NCBI GenBank assembly: GCA_003485905.1
Contig: DNHK01000413.1
Location: 1 to 7,317, forward strand
Source of the DNA: Gammaproteobacteria bacterium
Lineage (GTDB): Bacteria > Pseudomonadota > Gammaproteobacteria > Arenicellales > Arenicellaceae
Reading direction: 5' to 3'
Length of the DNA: 7,317 bases
Shown here: piece after piece, positions 1 through 7,317 of the stretch
How positions within the stretch are numbered: the first letter of the stretch is position 1
How the letters are laid out: each line of letters opens with the position of its first letter
Position numbers and translations under genes: made by a program
The notes under the pieces: generated by a model
Database searches by the model: none
What the model was told of the DNA's origin: nothing
Seen by the model: only the letters and a program-made list of their open reading frames with translations

Positions 1-421
1 CGTTTTTGTCTTTAATAGCTTTTTTAGTACCCTTTGATTTTGAATCTTGCCTCGGTTTTGATTCTTTTTCAGGCGCGGGGTTTGATTTAGACTCAATTTC
101 AAGGGCAGTGTTGACTGAATCTTCAGTTTCTAGCGTCGCTTTTGCGTCTGGCTCCTCTGTTACAGAACCGGATTCGTCGACTTCTGTCTCCAATAGCAGC
201 AGTGGGGTCCGTGTTGAAATTCGATCACCTTGATGAGCAATAAACTCTGCGACCCGGCCGTCATATGGGGCAGGTAGTTCGTGAGTTTCAGAATCTTTTT
301 GCACAATAAATATCGCATCGCCAGCATTTACCCTTTCGCCTTCGAGCACTTCGATACTAATGATTTCAGAGTTCCTGAAGCGTTCGTCATCGGGTGTTTC
401 AATTTCGATAAATCTAAGCAC
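1..421 (-). CDS. aceF: Pyruvate dehydrogenase E2 (dihydrolipoamide acetyltransferase)-like, N-terminal lipoyl-like domain, partial
   Basis: This is the first 140 codons of a gene that leaves the window with its frame open. Residues 4-78 read as a lipoyl/biotinyl-type beta-barrel domain: a start like IEIETPDD, then EVLEGERVNAGDAIFIV, the turn VQKDSETHELPAP, YDGRVAEFIAHQGDRIS, and LLLLET. In standard E2 domains the turn reads roughly GDKAS, with the lysine lipoylated. Here that position is Ser44, and the nearest lysine (Lys42) is two residues early, so the domain probably cannot carry lipoate. Residues 80-140 form a linker that begins acidic and becomes rich in Lys, Glu and Ser, as expected between E2 domains. 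The catalytic acetyltransferase core would lie outside the window. An in-frame TGA two codons upstream makes GTG at 421-419 the first usable start. The position 60 bases after aceE supports an E2 role in the pyruvate dehydrogenase complex. It could instead be a separate small lipoyl-like protein that precedes the true aceF. Confidence 0.68.
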   Translation of the reverse strand, partial: MLRFIEIETPDDERFRNSEIISIEVLEGERVNAGDAIFIVQKDSETHELPAPYDGRVAEFIAHQGDRISTRTPLLLLETEVDESGSVTEEPDAKATLETEDSVNTALEIESKSNPAPEKESKPRQDSKSKGTKKAIKDKN

Positions 422-431
422 TGTTCATTTA

Positions 432-437
432 TCCTTT
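432..437 (-). promoter_or_regulatory. Ribosome binding site of the aceF-like gene
   Basis: AAAGGA lies 10 bases before the GTG start (421-419) and only 3 bases before an out-of-frame ATG (428-426). The ATG opens a four-codon reading frame (Met-Asn-Ser-Ala-stop) that spans the GTG. The spacing to GTG is slightly long but usable, and the spacing to ATG is too short. This favours GTG as the real start. No other purine-rich site is closer. Confidence 0.5.
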
Positions 438-481
438 GTTAAGACTCAAAATTACTATTCTATCTGATTGTCAGGGTGGAT

Positions 482-3166
482 CTATAAAGTGGCTGGGTCA
501 GCTCGTTCTGGGTCAATGCCGAGTTTCTTAATCGCCTTGGTTATAATCGCGGCATCGATTTCACCCTCATCACACAGAGCTTTAAGTGCGCCTATGACTA
601 TATTCGATGCGTTCACTTCAAAATGTTTTCGCAATTGCGCTCTTGAATCACTTCTTCCAAATCCGTCTGTCCCCAATACCAGCATTTGGTTCGGCACGTA
701 CTCACGTATTTGGTCTGCATATATTTTCATATAATCGGTTGCGGCTATGATTGGACCTTTAGCATCGCTTAAACACTGAGTGACATACGGAATTCTTGGA
801 TCACTTTCGGGATGCAGCATATTCCAGCGTTGAACTGACATTCCCTCTCGACGTAATTCGTTAAAACTTGTTGCACTCCAAATATTGGCAGCTACACCAT
901 ATTCATTCTCTAGGATTTCAGCAGCCGCTATGCATTCTCTAAGAATCGTGCCACAACCCATTAGTTGAACTTCTGGTGCTTTACCATCGGTACGTTGACT
1001 ATCTGATAGCTTATACAAGCCCTTGATAATGCCTTCTTCGGCGCCTTCTGGCATTGCAGGGTGGCTGTAGTTCTCGTTCATCACCGAGATGTAGTAGTAA
1101 ATATTCTCCTGTTCCGCAAACATGCGACGCATCCCATCGTGAATAATAACCGCGAGTTCGTATGCAAATGTCGGATCGTAAGATACGCAATTGGGGATAG
1201 TAGATGCTAATAGGTGTGAATGGCCGTCTTGATGTTGCAAACCTTCGCCAGCTAAAGTAGTCCTACCAGCTGTGCCACCAAGCAAAAATCCACGGGCTTG
1301 CATATCGCCCGCGCACCAGGCCAAGTCACCAACTCGCTGAAATCCGAACATCGAATAGTAGATGTAAAACGGAATCATCTGTTCACCATTGTTGGTGTAT
1401 GACGTGGCAGCCGCAATCCAGGAAGAGAATGCACCGGCTTCGTTAATCCCTTCTTCAAGGACCTGGCCTTTTTGATCCTCACGGTAATACATCAGTTGGT
1501 CGGAGTCTTCCGGCTCATATAGCTGGCCTACGGATGACCAAATACCTATTTGTCTAAAAAGGCCTTCCATCCCAAATGTACGCGCTTCATCTGGCACGAT
1601 TGGCACAATACGATCACCAATATTTTTGTCTTTGACCAAACTCGTCAAGATTCTAACAAAGGCCATAGTGGTAGAAATTTCGCGATCGCCGGTGCCTTCA
1701 AGTTGTGTCTTAAAAGTTTCTAAAGGCGGTATTTCCAATGCGGTAGCTTCGCGGCGACGTGCAGGTAGAAATCCCCCTAGCTTATCGCGCTGTTGTTTCA
1801 TGTACTTTATTTCGGGACTATCAGCTTCAGGTTTGTAGTAGGGAACCTCTTCAATATCGTCATCGCTAATAGGGATACAAAACTTATCCCTGAATCCTTT
1901 AAGTGACTCGATATCCATTTTTTTAGCTTGATGTGTAGTGTTCTGACCCTGGCCAGCATCGCCCATACCATATCCTTTAATGGTTTTTGCGAGAATAACG
2001 GTTGGCTGACCCTTATGATTTACAGCCTCATAATAGGCTGCAAACACTTTGTGGGGATCATGCCCGCCACGATTCAAACGCCAAATATCTTCATCGCTCA
2101 TGCTGGCAACCATTTCTTTCAGCTCTGGGTGCTTACCAAAGAATTTCTCACGAACAAAGGCGCCATCTTTGGATTTATAGTTTTGATACTCGCCATCCAC
2201 TGTCTCTTCCATAACTTTTTTCAAGATACCTTTTGTATCTTTAGCTAATAGTGGATCCCAGTAAGAGCCCCATACAACCTTAATAACGTTCCAGCCAGCA
2301 CCTCGAAAGCTAGACTCCAGCTCTTGAATGATTTTACCGTTACCGCGAACCGGGCCATCGAGTCTTTGCAAATTGCAATTAATTACAAACACTAGATTGT
2401 CGAGCTTCTCTCGACCAGCTAAGCCAATCGCACCTAAAGACTCAGGTTCATCCATTTCACCATCGCCCATAAAAGCCCATACTTTTCGGTCTTGGGTAGG
2501 GAGTAGTTCTCGGTACATCATGTATTTGAGAAAGCGCGCCTGGTAAATGGCCATAATGGGGCCCAGCCCCATGGAGACTGTAGGGAATTGCCAGAAATCG
2601 GGCATTAACCAGGGGTGGGGGTAGGAGGAGAGGCCTCCGCCATCGACTTCCTGACGAAATTTGTCTAGTTGGTCTTCAGTCAGTCGATCGAGTAAAAATG
2701 CCCGTGAATAAATTCCCGGTGCCGAATGTCCTTGAACATAAATCAAGTCTCCACCGTGGTCTTTTTTAGGCGCACGCCAAAAGTGGTTGTAACCTACATC
2801 ATAAAGGGTCGCAGCAGATGCGTAGCTTGCAATATGCCCCCCATATTCACTACTGACTTTATTTGCCCGCAAAACCATGGCCGCCGCATTCCATCGCACA
2901 ATCGAGCGAATACGCCATTCCATGTCCTGGTCGCCGGGTATAGCCTGTTGACTGGGTGTGGGGATGGTGTTTATGTAGGCTGTTGTTAACTTGTAAGGAA
3001 GGCGTACGCCTGACTCTCTAGCTTTAGTTATTAATTGTTCAATAATAAAGTGGCCTCGTTCCGGGCCTTCTTCACGAATAACCGCGTCTAAGGCTTCTAA
3101 CCATTCCCTAGTCTCCTGCTCATCTATATCGCTGTTTTCAACTAATTGTTGACTATCAGTGCTCAT
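482..3166 (-). CDS. aceE: Pyruvate dehydrogenase E1 component, homodimeric type
   Basis: AceE decarboxylates pyruvate with thiamine diphosphate (TPP) and transfers the acetyl group to the lipoyl arms of E2, linking glycolysis to the TCA cycle in the cytoplasm. The 894-residue product matches the usual length (E. coli, about 887) and aligns by eye along its whole length, with an offset of about +5 after the N-terminus. The TPP/metal motif is GDGEMDE at 234-240, completed by NCNLQRLDG at 263-271. Residues matching the known active-site set are His111, His147, Lys397 (TIKGYGMG), His412, Glu576 and His645 (LQHQDGHSH). The C-terminal domain is present, with LGTDGFGRSDSR at 831-842. The ATG at 3166 gives an N-terminus (ETREWLEALDAVIREEG) like that of E. 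coli. Its ribosome site is weak, only GAG 9 bases upstream. The stop is TAG, with the aceF-like gene 60 bases further on, so an aceE-aceF transcript is likely. No frameshift or missing residue was seen. Confidence 0.98.
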   Translation of the reverse strand: MSTDSQQLVENSDIDEQETREWLEALDAVIREEGPERGHFIIEQLITKARESGVRLPYKLTTAYINTIPTPSQQAIPGDQDMEWRIRSIVRWNAAAMVLRANKVSSEYGGHIASYASAATLYDVGYNHFWRAPKKDHGGDLIYVQGHSAPGIYSRAFLLDRLTEDQLDKFRQEVDGGGLSSYPHPWLMPDFWQFPTVSMGLGPIMAIYQARFLKYMMYRELLPTQDRKVWAFMGDGEMDEPESLGAIGLAGREKLDNLVFVINCNLQRLDGPVRGNGKIIQELESSFRGAGWNVIKVVWGSYWDPLLAKDTKGILKKVMEETVDGEYQNYKSKDGAFVREKFFGKHPELKEMVASMSDEDIWRLNRGGHDPHKVFAAYYEAVNHKGQPTVILAKTIKGYGMGDAGQGQNTTHQAKKMDIESLKGFRDKFCIPISDDDIEEVPYYKPEADSPEIKYMKQQRDKLGGFLPARRREATALEIPPLETFKTQLEGTGDREISTTMAFVRILTSLVKDKNIGDRIVPIVPDEARTFGMEGLFRQIGIWSSVGQLYEPEDSDQLMYYREDQKGQVLEEGINEAGAFSSWIAAATSYTNNGEQMIPFYIYYSMFGFQRVGDLAWCAGDMQARGFLLGGTAGRTTLAGEGLQHQDGHSHLLASTIPNCVSYDPTFAYELAVIIHDGMRRMFAEQENIYYYISVMNENYSHPAMPEGAEEGIIKGLYKLSDSQRTDGKAPEVQLMGCGTILRECIAAAEILENEYGVAANIWSATSFNELRREGMSVQRWNMLHPESDPRIPYVTQCLSDAKGPIIAATDYMKIYADQIREYVPNQMLVLGTDGFGRSDSRAQLRKHFEVNASNIVIGALKALCDEGEIDAAIITKAIKKLGIDPERADPATL

Positions 3167-3259
3167 ATTAAAAATCTCGTTTGCTGACTTCAGGTGCCCT
3201 TTAAATTATCCAAATAAAAGCTGCGGTTTTGATGCTACAGCGACTTGTTCTGCTGCGTG

Positions 3260-3288
3260 AGTATACCGATGAGAAACCCCCTAGGATT
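3260..3288 (-). promoter_or_regulatory. Candidate sigma70-type promoter for aceE
   Basis: On the minus strand a TATACT -10 hexamer (3260-3265) matches the consensus in 5 of 6 positions and is preceded by CGG, a partial extended -10. The hexamer 17 bases further upstream (3283-3288, AATCCT) is a poor -35. It would give a leader of roughly 90 bases before the aceE ATG. The weak -35 fits a promoter that depends on an activator, but that is inference, and the match could be chance in AT-rich DNA. Confidence 0.35.
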
Positions 3289-3331
3289 AGTTAATGATAT
3301 TGTACCCTGTATGCGAACCATTCCCGGGCTC

Positions 3332-3357
3332 TGCTGGTGTAGAAGTGTATTGCTGGT
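3332..3357. repeat. Two copies of TGCTGGT, 19 bases apart
   Basis: TGCTGGT occurs at 3332-3338 and again at 3351-3357, with GTGTA-like sequence between the copies. It lies some 70 bases upstream of the aceE promoter candidate. The copies could be binding sites for one regulator, but a 7-base repeat in this much DNA may be chance. Confidence 0.2.
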
Positions 3358-3384
3358 ATTAGGTAGTCACTCATTAGTATTGGA

Positions 3385-3418
3385 TTATTTTTTAGGGCGG
3401 ACTTAAGCTTATTTTTTA
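3385..3418. repeat. Two copies of TTATTTTTTA, 24 bases apart
   Basis: Identical 10-base AT-only direct repeats occur at 3385-3394 and 3409-3418. On the minus strand they read TAAAAAATAA, an A-tract of the kind that bends DNA or binds nucleoid proteins. They sit between the lipA stop and the aceE promoter candidate, more than 100 bases from its -35. Low sequence complexity makes coincidence possible. Confidence 0.25.
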
Positions 3419-3483
3419 CTAAACCTGGGAAATATTATTAGCGCTTTTGTCTATGCTGTCATATGAATAGATAAAATGTTCCA

Positions 3484-4470
3484 CTAACCAATGCTGACCC
3501 CCGCTGCCTGTTTATCAGCATGGTAAGAAGAGCGAACCATTGGACCTGAAGCGACATTATTGAATCCAAGTTGTTCACCGTAAATTCGAAGCTCATCAAA
3601 TTCATCTGGGTGTACATATCGGTCAATAGCGAGATGATTGAGACTTGGCTGTAGGTACTGGCCAAGAGTGATCATGTCGCAATCATGTTCTTTAAGATCA
3701 CGTAAGACTTGTTTTATCTGATCGGTAGTTTCCCCTACGCCCAGCATCAAGCCTGATTTAGTTTGAATGTCAGGGTGAAGAGCCTTAAATTTTTTGATTA
3801 AGTTGAGGGACCATTTGTAGTCAGATCCTGGCCGAACTTTTTGGTAAAGTTCGGGTACGGTTTCCAGGTTATGGTTGAATACGTCAGGTGGGGATTTATG
3901 CATAATTTCAAGTGCAATATCCATACGCCCGCGAAAGTCAGGTACTAATATTTCGATGGTTGTTTGCGGTGATTCTCTGCGAATCGCTTGAATGCATTCA
4001 ACAAAATGGCCGGCACCGCCATCACGCAGGTCATCCCGATCAACTGATGTGACCACAACATATTTAAGGTCCATTTGCTGGATGGTACTTGCTAGGTGTT
4101 TCGGCTCGTCTTTATCCAACCCTAATGGTCGACCATGAGCGACATCACAAAATGGGCAGCGACGAGTACAGATGTCTCCCATAATCATAAATGTTGCCGT
4201 TCCATGACCAAAACATTCAGGCAAATTAGGACACGAAGCCTCTTCGCAAACGGTATGTAAACGGTTTTCACGTAATGCTGCTTTAAGCTTCTCAACTTGG
4301 CCACCGGAGGGCAGTCTTACTCGAATCCATTCGGGTTTTTTCAACGGATTAATCGTGGGTTCGACCTTTATCGGGATGCGTGCGACCTTTTCCGCGCCAC
4401 GGAGTTTTTCTCCTGGGGTCACTTTGTTCGGCCGTATTCGACTAGATGCTGTTGATCGCAATTGATCCAT
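3484..4470 (-). CDS. lipA: Lipoyl synthase (radical SAM)
   Basis: LipA uses S-adenosylmethionine radical chemistry to insert two sulfur atoms into octanoyl groups held on the E2 and GcvH proteins, forming lipoyl groups. The 328-residue product has the full family signature. The auxiliary iron-sulfur cluster cysteines are Cys75, Cys80 and Cys86 (CX4CX5C). The radical SAM cluster cysteines are Cys101, Cys105 and Cys108 (CX3CX2C, in [16 protein letters not shown]). [16 protein letters not shown] is at 141-156, and the C-terminal RSSYHA motif (313-318) holds the serine that ligates the auxiliary cluster. The length is normal, and the first 45 residues are a variable basic region. The ATG at 4470 is the first start after an in-frame TAA five codons upstream. 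No good Shine-Dalgarno sequence precedes it, which is unusual. It has its own promoter and lies directly upstream of aceE, whose E2 partner is a LipA substrate. lipB, a frequent neighbour of lipA, is not adjacent here. Confidence 0.98.
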   Translation of the reverse strand: MDQLRSTASSRIRPNKVTPGEKLRGAEKVARIPIKVEPTINPLKKPEWIRVRLPSGGQVEKLKAALRENRLHTVCEEASCPNLPECFGHGTATFMIMGDICTRRCPFCDVAHGRPLGLDKDEPKHLASTIQQMDLKYVVVTSVDRDDLRDGGAGHFVECIQAIRRESPQTTIEILVPDFRGRMDIALEIMHKSPPDVFNHNLETVPELYQKVRPGSDYKWSLNLIKKFKALHPDIQTKSGLMLGVGETTDQIKQVLRDLKEHDCDMITLGQYLQPSLNHLAIDRYVHPDEFDELRIYGEQLGFNNVASGPMVRSSYHADKQAAGVSIG

Positions 4471-4550
4471 ATTGGGATATTTTTAGTTCAAGGTTAAGGT
4501 AATTGTTTAGACGAAAACAAAAACAGCTAAATATTGGGCTACTGAGTGAA

Positions 4551-4579
4551 ATTATACGATTGAATTGAATTGCTGTCGC
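4551..4579 (-). promoter_or_regulatory. Sigma70-type promoter for lipA
   Basis: On the minus strand a perfect TATAAT -10 (4551-4556) is separated by 17 bases from GCGACA (4574-4579), which matches 4 of 6 positions of the -35 consensus TTGACA. The spacer contains a short tandem ATTCAATTCA. Transcription would begin near 4544, giving a leader of about 75 bases before the lipA ATG. The optimal spacing and exact -10 make this the best promoter in the window. Confidence 0.65.
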
Positions 4580-4625
4580 TACTTTCGCGTCGATTGGTCA
4601 CTAAAGATTGTGATTATTTATATTT

Positions 4626-4635
4626 CGTATATACG
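4626..4635. repeat. Perfect 10-base palindrome just after uvrA
   Basis: CGTATATACG begins 6 bases after the uvrA stop codon and is fully self-complementary. It has no loop-forming centre, a low GC content and no following T run in the transcription direction of uvrA, so it does not look like an intrinsic terminator. It may be a protein site or chance. The uvrA TAG is followed in frame by TAA (4638-4640), a tandem stop. Confidence 0.25.
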
Positions 4636-4640
4636 TTTTA

Positions 4641-7317
4641 CTAGCTGGCGGCATCGCGTTCAAGTTGATGTTGTAGAACGGAGTTAAGATATTGTCCAGT
4701 GTGAGAATCTTTGTTCTGCGCGACATCTTCGGGAGTACCAAAAGCGATGATTGTTCCGCCGCCGTCACCACCTTCGGGTCCTAGGTCTATCACCCAATCT
4801 GCTGTTTTTATCACGTCCAGGTTATGTTCAATTACAATAACGGTATTCCCGTGATCGCGTAATCGATGTAGCACCATAAGCAGCTGCTCAATATCATGAA
4901 AATGCAGGCCCGTTGTAGGTTCGTCAAGAATATATATAGTTTTACCGGTATCACGTTTAGATAACTCTTTGGCTAGCTTAATTCGCTGAGCCTCGCCACC
5001 TGACAGGGTTGTTGCGCTTTGGCCAAGCTTTATATACCCCAAACCAACGTCCAACAGTGTATCTAATTTTTTCTTTATTGCCGGAATAGCATCGAAGAAC
5101 TCAGCCGCGTCTTCTACGGTCATCGTGAGTATGTCGCGAATATTTTTACCCCGATAGCTGATTTCTAGTGTCTCGCGGTTGTAACGATCGCTTTTACAAA
5201 CGTCGCAAGGTACGTATACATCGGGTAGAAAGTGCATTTCTACTTTGATTAGGCCGTCACCCTGGCAGGCTTCGCAGCGTCCACCTTTAACATTAAAAGA
5301 GAATCGGCCTGCTTTGTAACCCCGGGCACGAGCTTCTTGCGTTTGCGCAAGAAGCTCCCTTATCGGCGTAAACAATCCGGTGTAAGTTGCAGGGTTAGAG
5401 CGAGGCGTACGGCCTATAGGGCTTTGGTCGATGTCGACAACTTTATCAAAGTGTTCCAGTCCGGTGATGGCTGTGTGTGCTGCAGGCTCCAAGCGACTTC
5501 GGTTTAGATGAACTGCCAAAGCAGGGTATAAGGTGTTGTTAATCAGCGTTGATTTACCCGAGCCTGAGACTCCTGTAATACAGGTGAATAATCCGACAGG
5601 AATGCTGACATTTAAGTTTTTAAGGTTATTTCCAGTCGCGCCCAGAATATTCAATTGTTGTGCAGCCTTAGGTGGAATCCGTTTTGCTGGGATCTCAATT
5701 TTTCTTGCGCCAGTTAGAAAGTCCGCCGTTGCCGAGTCTTCGGCTGCTAAAACATCATCAATTGTGCCCGCAGCAACTATTTCTCCGCCATGAACTCCTG
5801 CACCTGGACCAATATCGACGAAATAGTCAGCACTGCGAATGGCATCTTCATCATGCTCGACGACGATAACCGTATTTCCAAGCTCACGTAGATGAAATAA
5901 GGTGTTTAGTAACCGGGCATTGTCGCGCTGATGTAAACCAATTGACGGTTCATCAAGAACGTACATTACCCCGACTAGACCTGCACCAATTTGAGATGCC
6001 AGACGAATACGCTGAGCTTCACCACCAGATAGACTGTCAGCCGCGCGTGCCAGACTTAGATAATTCAAACCAACATTAACCAAAAAACCAAGCCGATTCC
6101 CAACCTCACGAATGATTTTTTCTGCTATCTGAGCCCGCTTACCTGTGAGTTCCAGATTCTGAATAAAATCGAGTGAATCGCTAATAGATAAATTCGTAAT
6201 GTGATGCAGGGGCGTTTTATTGATGAAGACATTTCGAGATTCAAGACGTAAACGGCTGCCATCACAGTCCGGGCAAGGCCGTGTGCTAATGTATTTGGCC
6301 AATTCATCACGCATATGACCAGAGTCGGTTTCGTGATAACGGCGTTCCATATTTTTGATAACGCCCTCAAATACATGTTTGCGGCGCATATTTCGCCGAC
6401 CACGGCGAATGTAAAGAAACTCGATTTTGTCTTTTCCGCTGCCGTAGAGAATAACTTGCTGGTGTCGATCGTCTAGTTCGTCCCAAGGTTGGTCTATATC
6501 AAACCCGTAGTGCTCGGCTACCCCTTCTAGCATACTGAAGTAATACAAACTGCGACGATCCCACCCTCGAATAGCGCCTTGAGAGAGCGCGAGAGATTTA
6601 TCGAAAATCAGACGTTCTGGATCGAAGTATTGATGTATGCCTAAACCATCACAAGTTTGGCAGGCACCCGACGGGTTATTAAAGGAGAATATGCGAGGTT
6701 CGAGTTCTGCAATGCTATAGCCACATTGCGGGCAGGCATATTTGGCCGAAAAGACTTTGCTATCGGCGTCTTCGCCGTCTTCGTCCAGTGTAAGGATACT
6801 TGCGACGCCATCAGATTGGGCTAAAGCTGTTTCGAGTGATTCCGCAATTCGTTGTTGGTGGCCCTCTTTAATTACCAACCTATCGACGACTAGTTCAATG
6901 TCGTGTTTATTGTTCTTTTCTAGTTCCGGTATAGACGAAAGTTCGTACATGGTGCCATCAACGCGCGCACGAACAAAACCTTGGGTATACAGTTCATCGA
7001 GTAATTGTCGGTGTTCACCTTTGCGACCTTGAACGATTGGCGAAAGTAATAGAGTTTTAGTGCCTTCTGGGAGCTCCATAATCAGGTCAACCATTTGGCT
7101 AACCGTTTGTGCTTCAAGCGTGGTGCCATGTTCTGGGCAACAAGGCTCACCGATTCTTGCGTAAAGTAATCGTAAGTAATCGTATATTTCGGTAATAGTA
7201 CCAACGGTGGAACGGGGGTTATGCGAGGTTGCTTTTTGTTCTATGGATATGGCAGGGGATAGGCCTTCGATCATGTCGACATCTGGCTTTTCCATTAACG
7301 AAAGAAATTGCCGAGCG
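4641..7317 (-). CDS. uvrA: Excinuclease ABC subunit A, 5' end outside the window
   Basis: UvrA is the DNA-damage-sensing ATPase of nucleotide excision repair; it loads UvrB at lesions in the cytoplasm. The frame is open to the window edge, where it reads ARQFLSL before the Met at 7295, so about 60 N-terminal residues, including the first Walker A motif, are missing. That Met corresponds to about residue 68 of E. coli UvrA and is not the real start. Numbering from it, the first zinc module cysteines are 188, 191, 212 and 215, and the first ABC signature LSGGEAQR is at 422-429 with Walker [10 protein letters not shown] at 443-451. The second Walker [10 protein letters not shown] is at 575-583, the second zinc module cysteines are 674, 677, 697 and 700, the second signature is at 764-771 and Walker [10 protein letters not shown] at 788-796. 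Both H-loop histidines are present (His481, His824). The C-terminus is about ten residues longer than in E. coli. All visible motifs are intact. lipA follows 170 bases downstream with its own promoter. Confidence 0.98.
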   Translation of the reverse strand, partial: ARQFLSLMEKPDVDMIEGLSPAISIEQKATSHNPRSTVGTITEIYDYLRLLYARIGEPCCPEHGTTLEAQTVSQMVDLIMELPEGTKTLLLSPIVQGRKGEHRQLLDELYTQGFVRARVDGTMYELSSIPELEKNNKHDIELVVDRLVIKEGHQQRIAESLETALAQSDGVASILTLDEDGEDADSKVFSAKYACPQCGYSIAELEPRIFSFNNPSGACQTCDGLGIHQYFDPERLIFDKSLALSQGAIRGWDRRSLYYFSMLEGVAEHYGFDIDQPWDELDDRHQQVILYGSGKDKIEFLYIRRGRRNMRRKHVFEGVIKNMERRYHETDSGHMRDELAKYISTRPCPDCDGSRLRLESRNVFINKTPLHHITNLSISDSLDFIQNLELTGKRAQIAEKIIREVGNRLGFLVNVGLNYLSLARAADSLSGGEAQRIRLASQIGAGLVGVMYVLDEPSIGLHQRDNARLLNTLFHLRELGNTVIVVEHDEDAIRSADYFVDIGPGAGVHGGEIVAAGTIDDVLAAEDSATADFLTGARKIEIPAKRIPPKAAQQLNILGATGNNLKNLNVSIPVGLFTCITGVSGSGKSTLINNTLYPALAVHLNRSRLEPAAHTAITGLEHFDKVVDIDQSPIGRTPRSNPATYTGLFTPIRELLAQTQEARARGYKAGRFSFNVKGGRCEACQGDGLIKVEMHFLPDVYVPCDVCKSDRYNRETLEISYRGKNIRDILTMTVEDAAEFFDAIPAIKKKLDTLLDVGLGYIKLGQSATTLSGGEAQRIKLAKELSKRDTGKTIYILDEPTTGLHFHDIEQLLMVLHRLRDHGNTVIVIEHNLDVIKTADWVIDLGPEGGDGGGTIIAFGTPEDVAQNKDSHTGQYLNSVLQHQLERDAAS

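Larger units (their letters stand above)
3167..3483. other. Intergenic region between lipA and aceE (probable aceE control region)
   Basis: This 317-base stretch has no credible gene, tRNA or GC-rich hairpin followed by a T run, so no intrinsic terminator for lipA is visible. It contains a promoter candidate about 90 bases before the aceE start and AT-rich stretches with short direct repeats further upstream. I looked for a palindrome of the PdhR type (ATTGGT-N3-ACCAAT), which controls this operon in E. coli, and did not find one. The size and position suggest that aceE is controlled from here rather than only by readthrough from lipA. Confidence 0.5.

Noticed and set aside
6..233. Open frame on the plus strand rich in Ser and Val
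   Set aside because: It is the antisense shadow of the charged linker and lipoyl-like domain of the aceF-like gene.
1928..2248. Plus-strand open frame of 106 codons inside aceE
   Set aside because: It lies entirely antisense to the strongly conserved aceE frame and resembles no known protein; other plus-strand frames within aceE and uvrA were rejected for the same reason.
3291..3374. A 27-codon ATG frame on the minus strand in the lipA-aceE gap
   Set aside because: It has no ribosome binding site and no recognisable motif, and it ends before the aceE promoter candidate. A frame of this length is expected by chance.
3401..3420. Possible plus-strand terminator (TAAGCTTA followed by six T)
   Set aside because: The palindrome is short and AT-rich with no loop, and no plus-strand gene precedes it.
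4587..4602. Possible PdhR-like half site (GACCAAT on the minus strand) upstream of the lipA promoter
   Set aside because: The matching ATTGGT half is missing at the right spacing, so only one arm of the palindrome is present.
6125..6403. Minus-strand open frame of 92 codons overlapping uvrA in another frame
   Set aside because: The uvrA frame across this stretch is fully conserved, including the [10 protein letters not shown] motif, so this is an out-of-frame shadow.

Overview
The window is a stretch of ordinary bacterial chromosome, and every gene in it is on the minus strand. Read in transcription order (right to left) it holds the 3' nine-tenths of uvrA (excision repair ATPase), a complete lipA (lipoyl synthase), a complete aceE (pyruvate dehydrogenase E1), and the first 140 codons of an aceF-like gene (pyruvate dehydrogenase E2). 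Both terminal genes run off the window. UvrA and the single-chain AceE are close to the E. coli proteins by eye, with whole blocks of residues conserved. The single-subunit E1 is typical of Proteobacteria. Base composition looks moderate, and there is no sign of mobile DNA. The best guess is a gammaproteobacterium; the genus cannot be named from this.

Layout: uvrA ends at 4641. A 170-base gap follows that carries a convincing sigma70-type promoter facing lipA (lipA 3484-4470). Then comes a 317-base gap with no credible gene, holding the probable aceE control region with a weaker promoter candidate and some short repeats. aceE occupies 482-3166. A 60-base gap leads to the aceF-like gene, which appears to start at a GTG (position 421) and leaves the window at base 1.

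The lipA-aceE-aceF part is functionally coherent. LipA inserts the sulfur atoms that turn protein-bound octanoyl groups into lipoyl groups. AceE loads acetyl groups from pyruvate onto those lipoyl arms, and AceF carries the arms and passes the acetyl group to CoA. uvrA is a DNA repair gene that precedes this set on the same strand; lipA has its own promoter, so uvrA need not be co-transcribed.

The one observation that stands out is in the aceF-like gene. Its first domain has a clear lipoyl-domain pattern, but the lysine that should carry lipoate is replaced by serine (codon at 290-292). The rest of the window looks conventional, and I did not find a new system in it.
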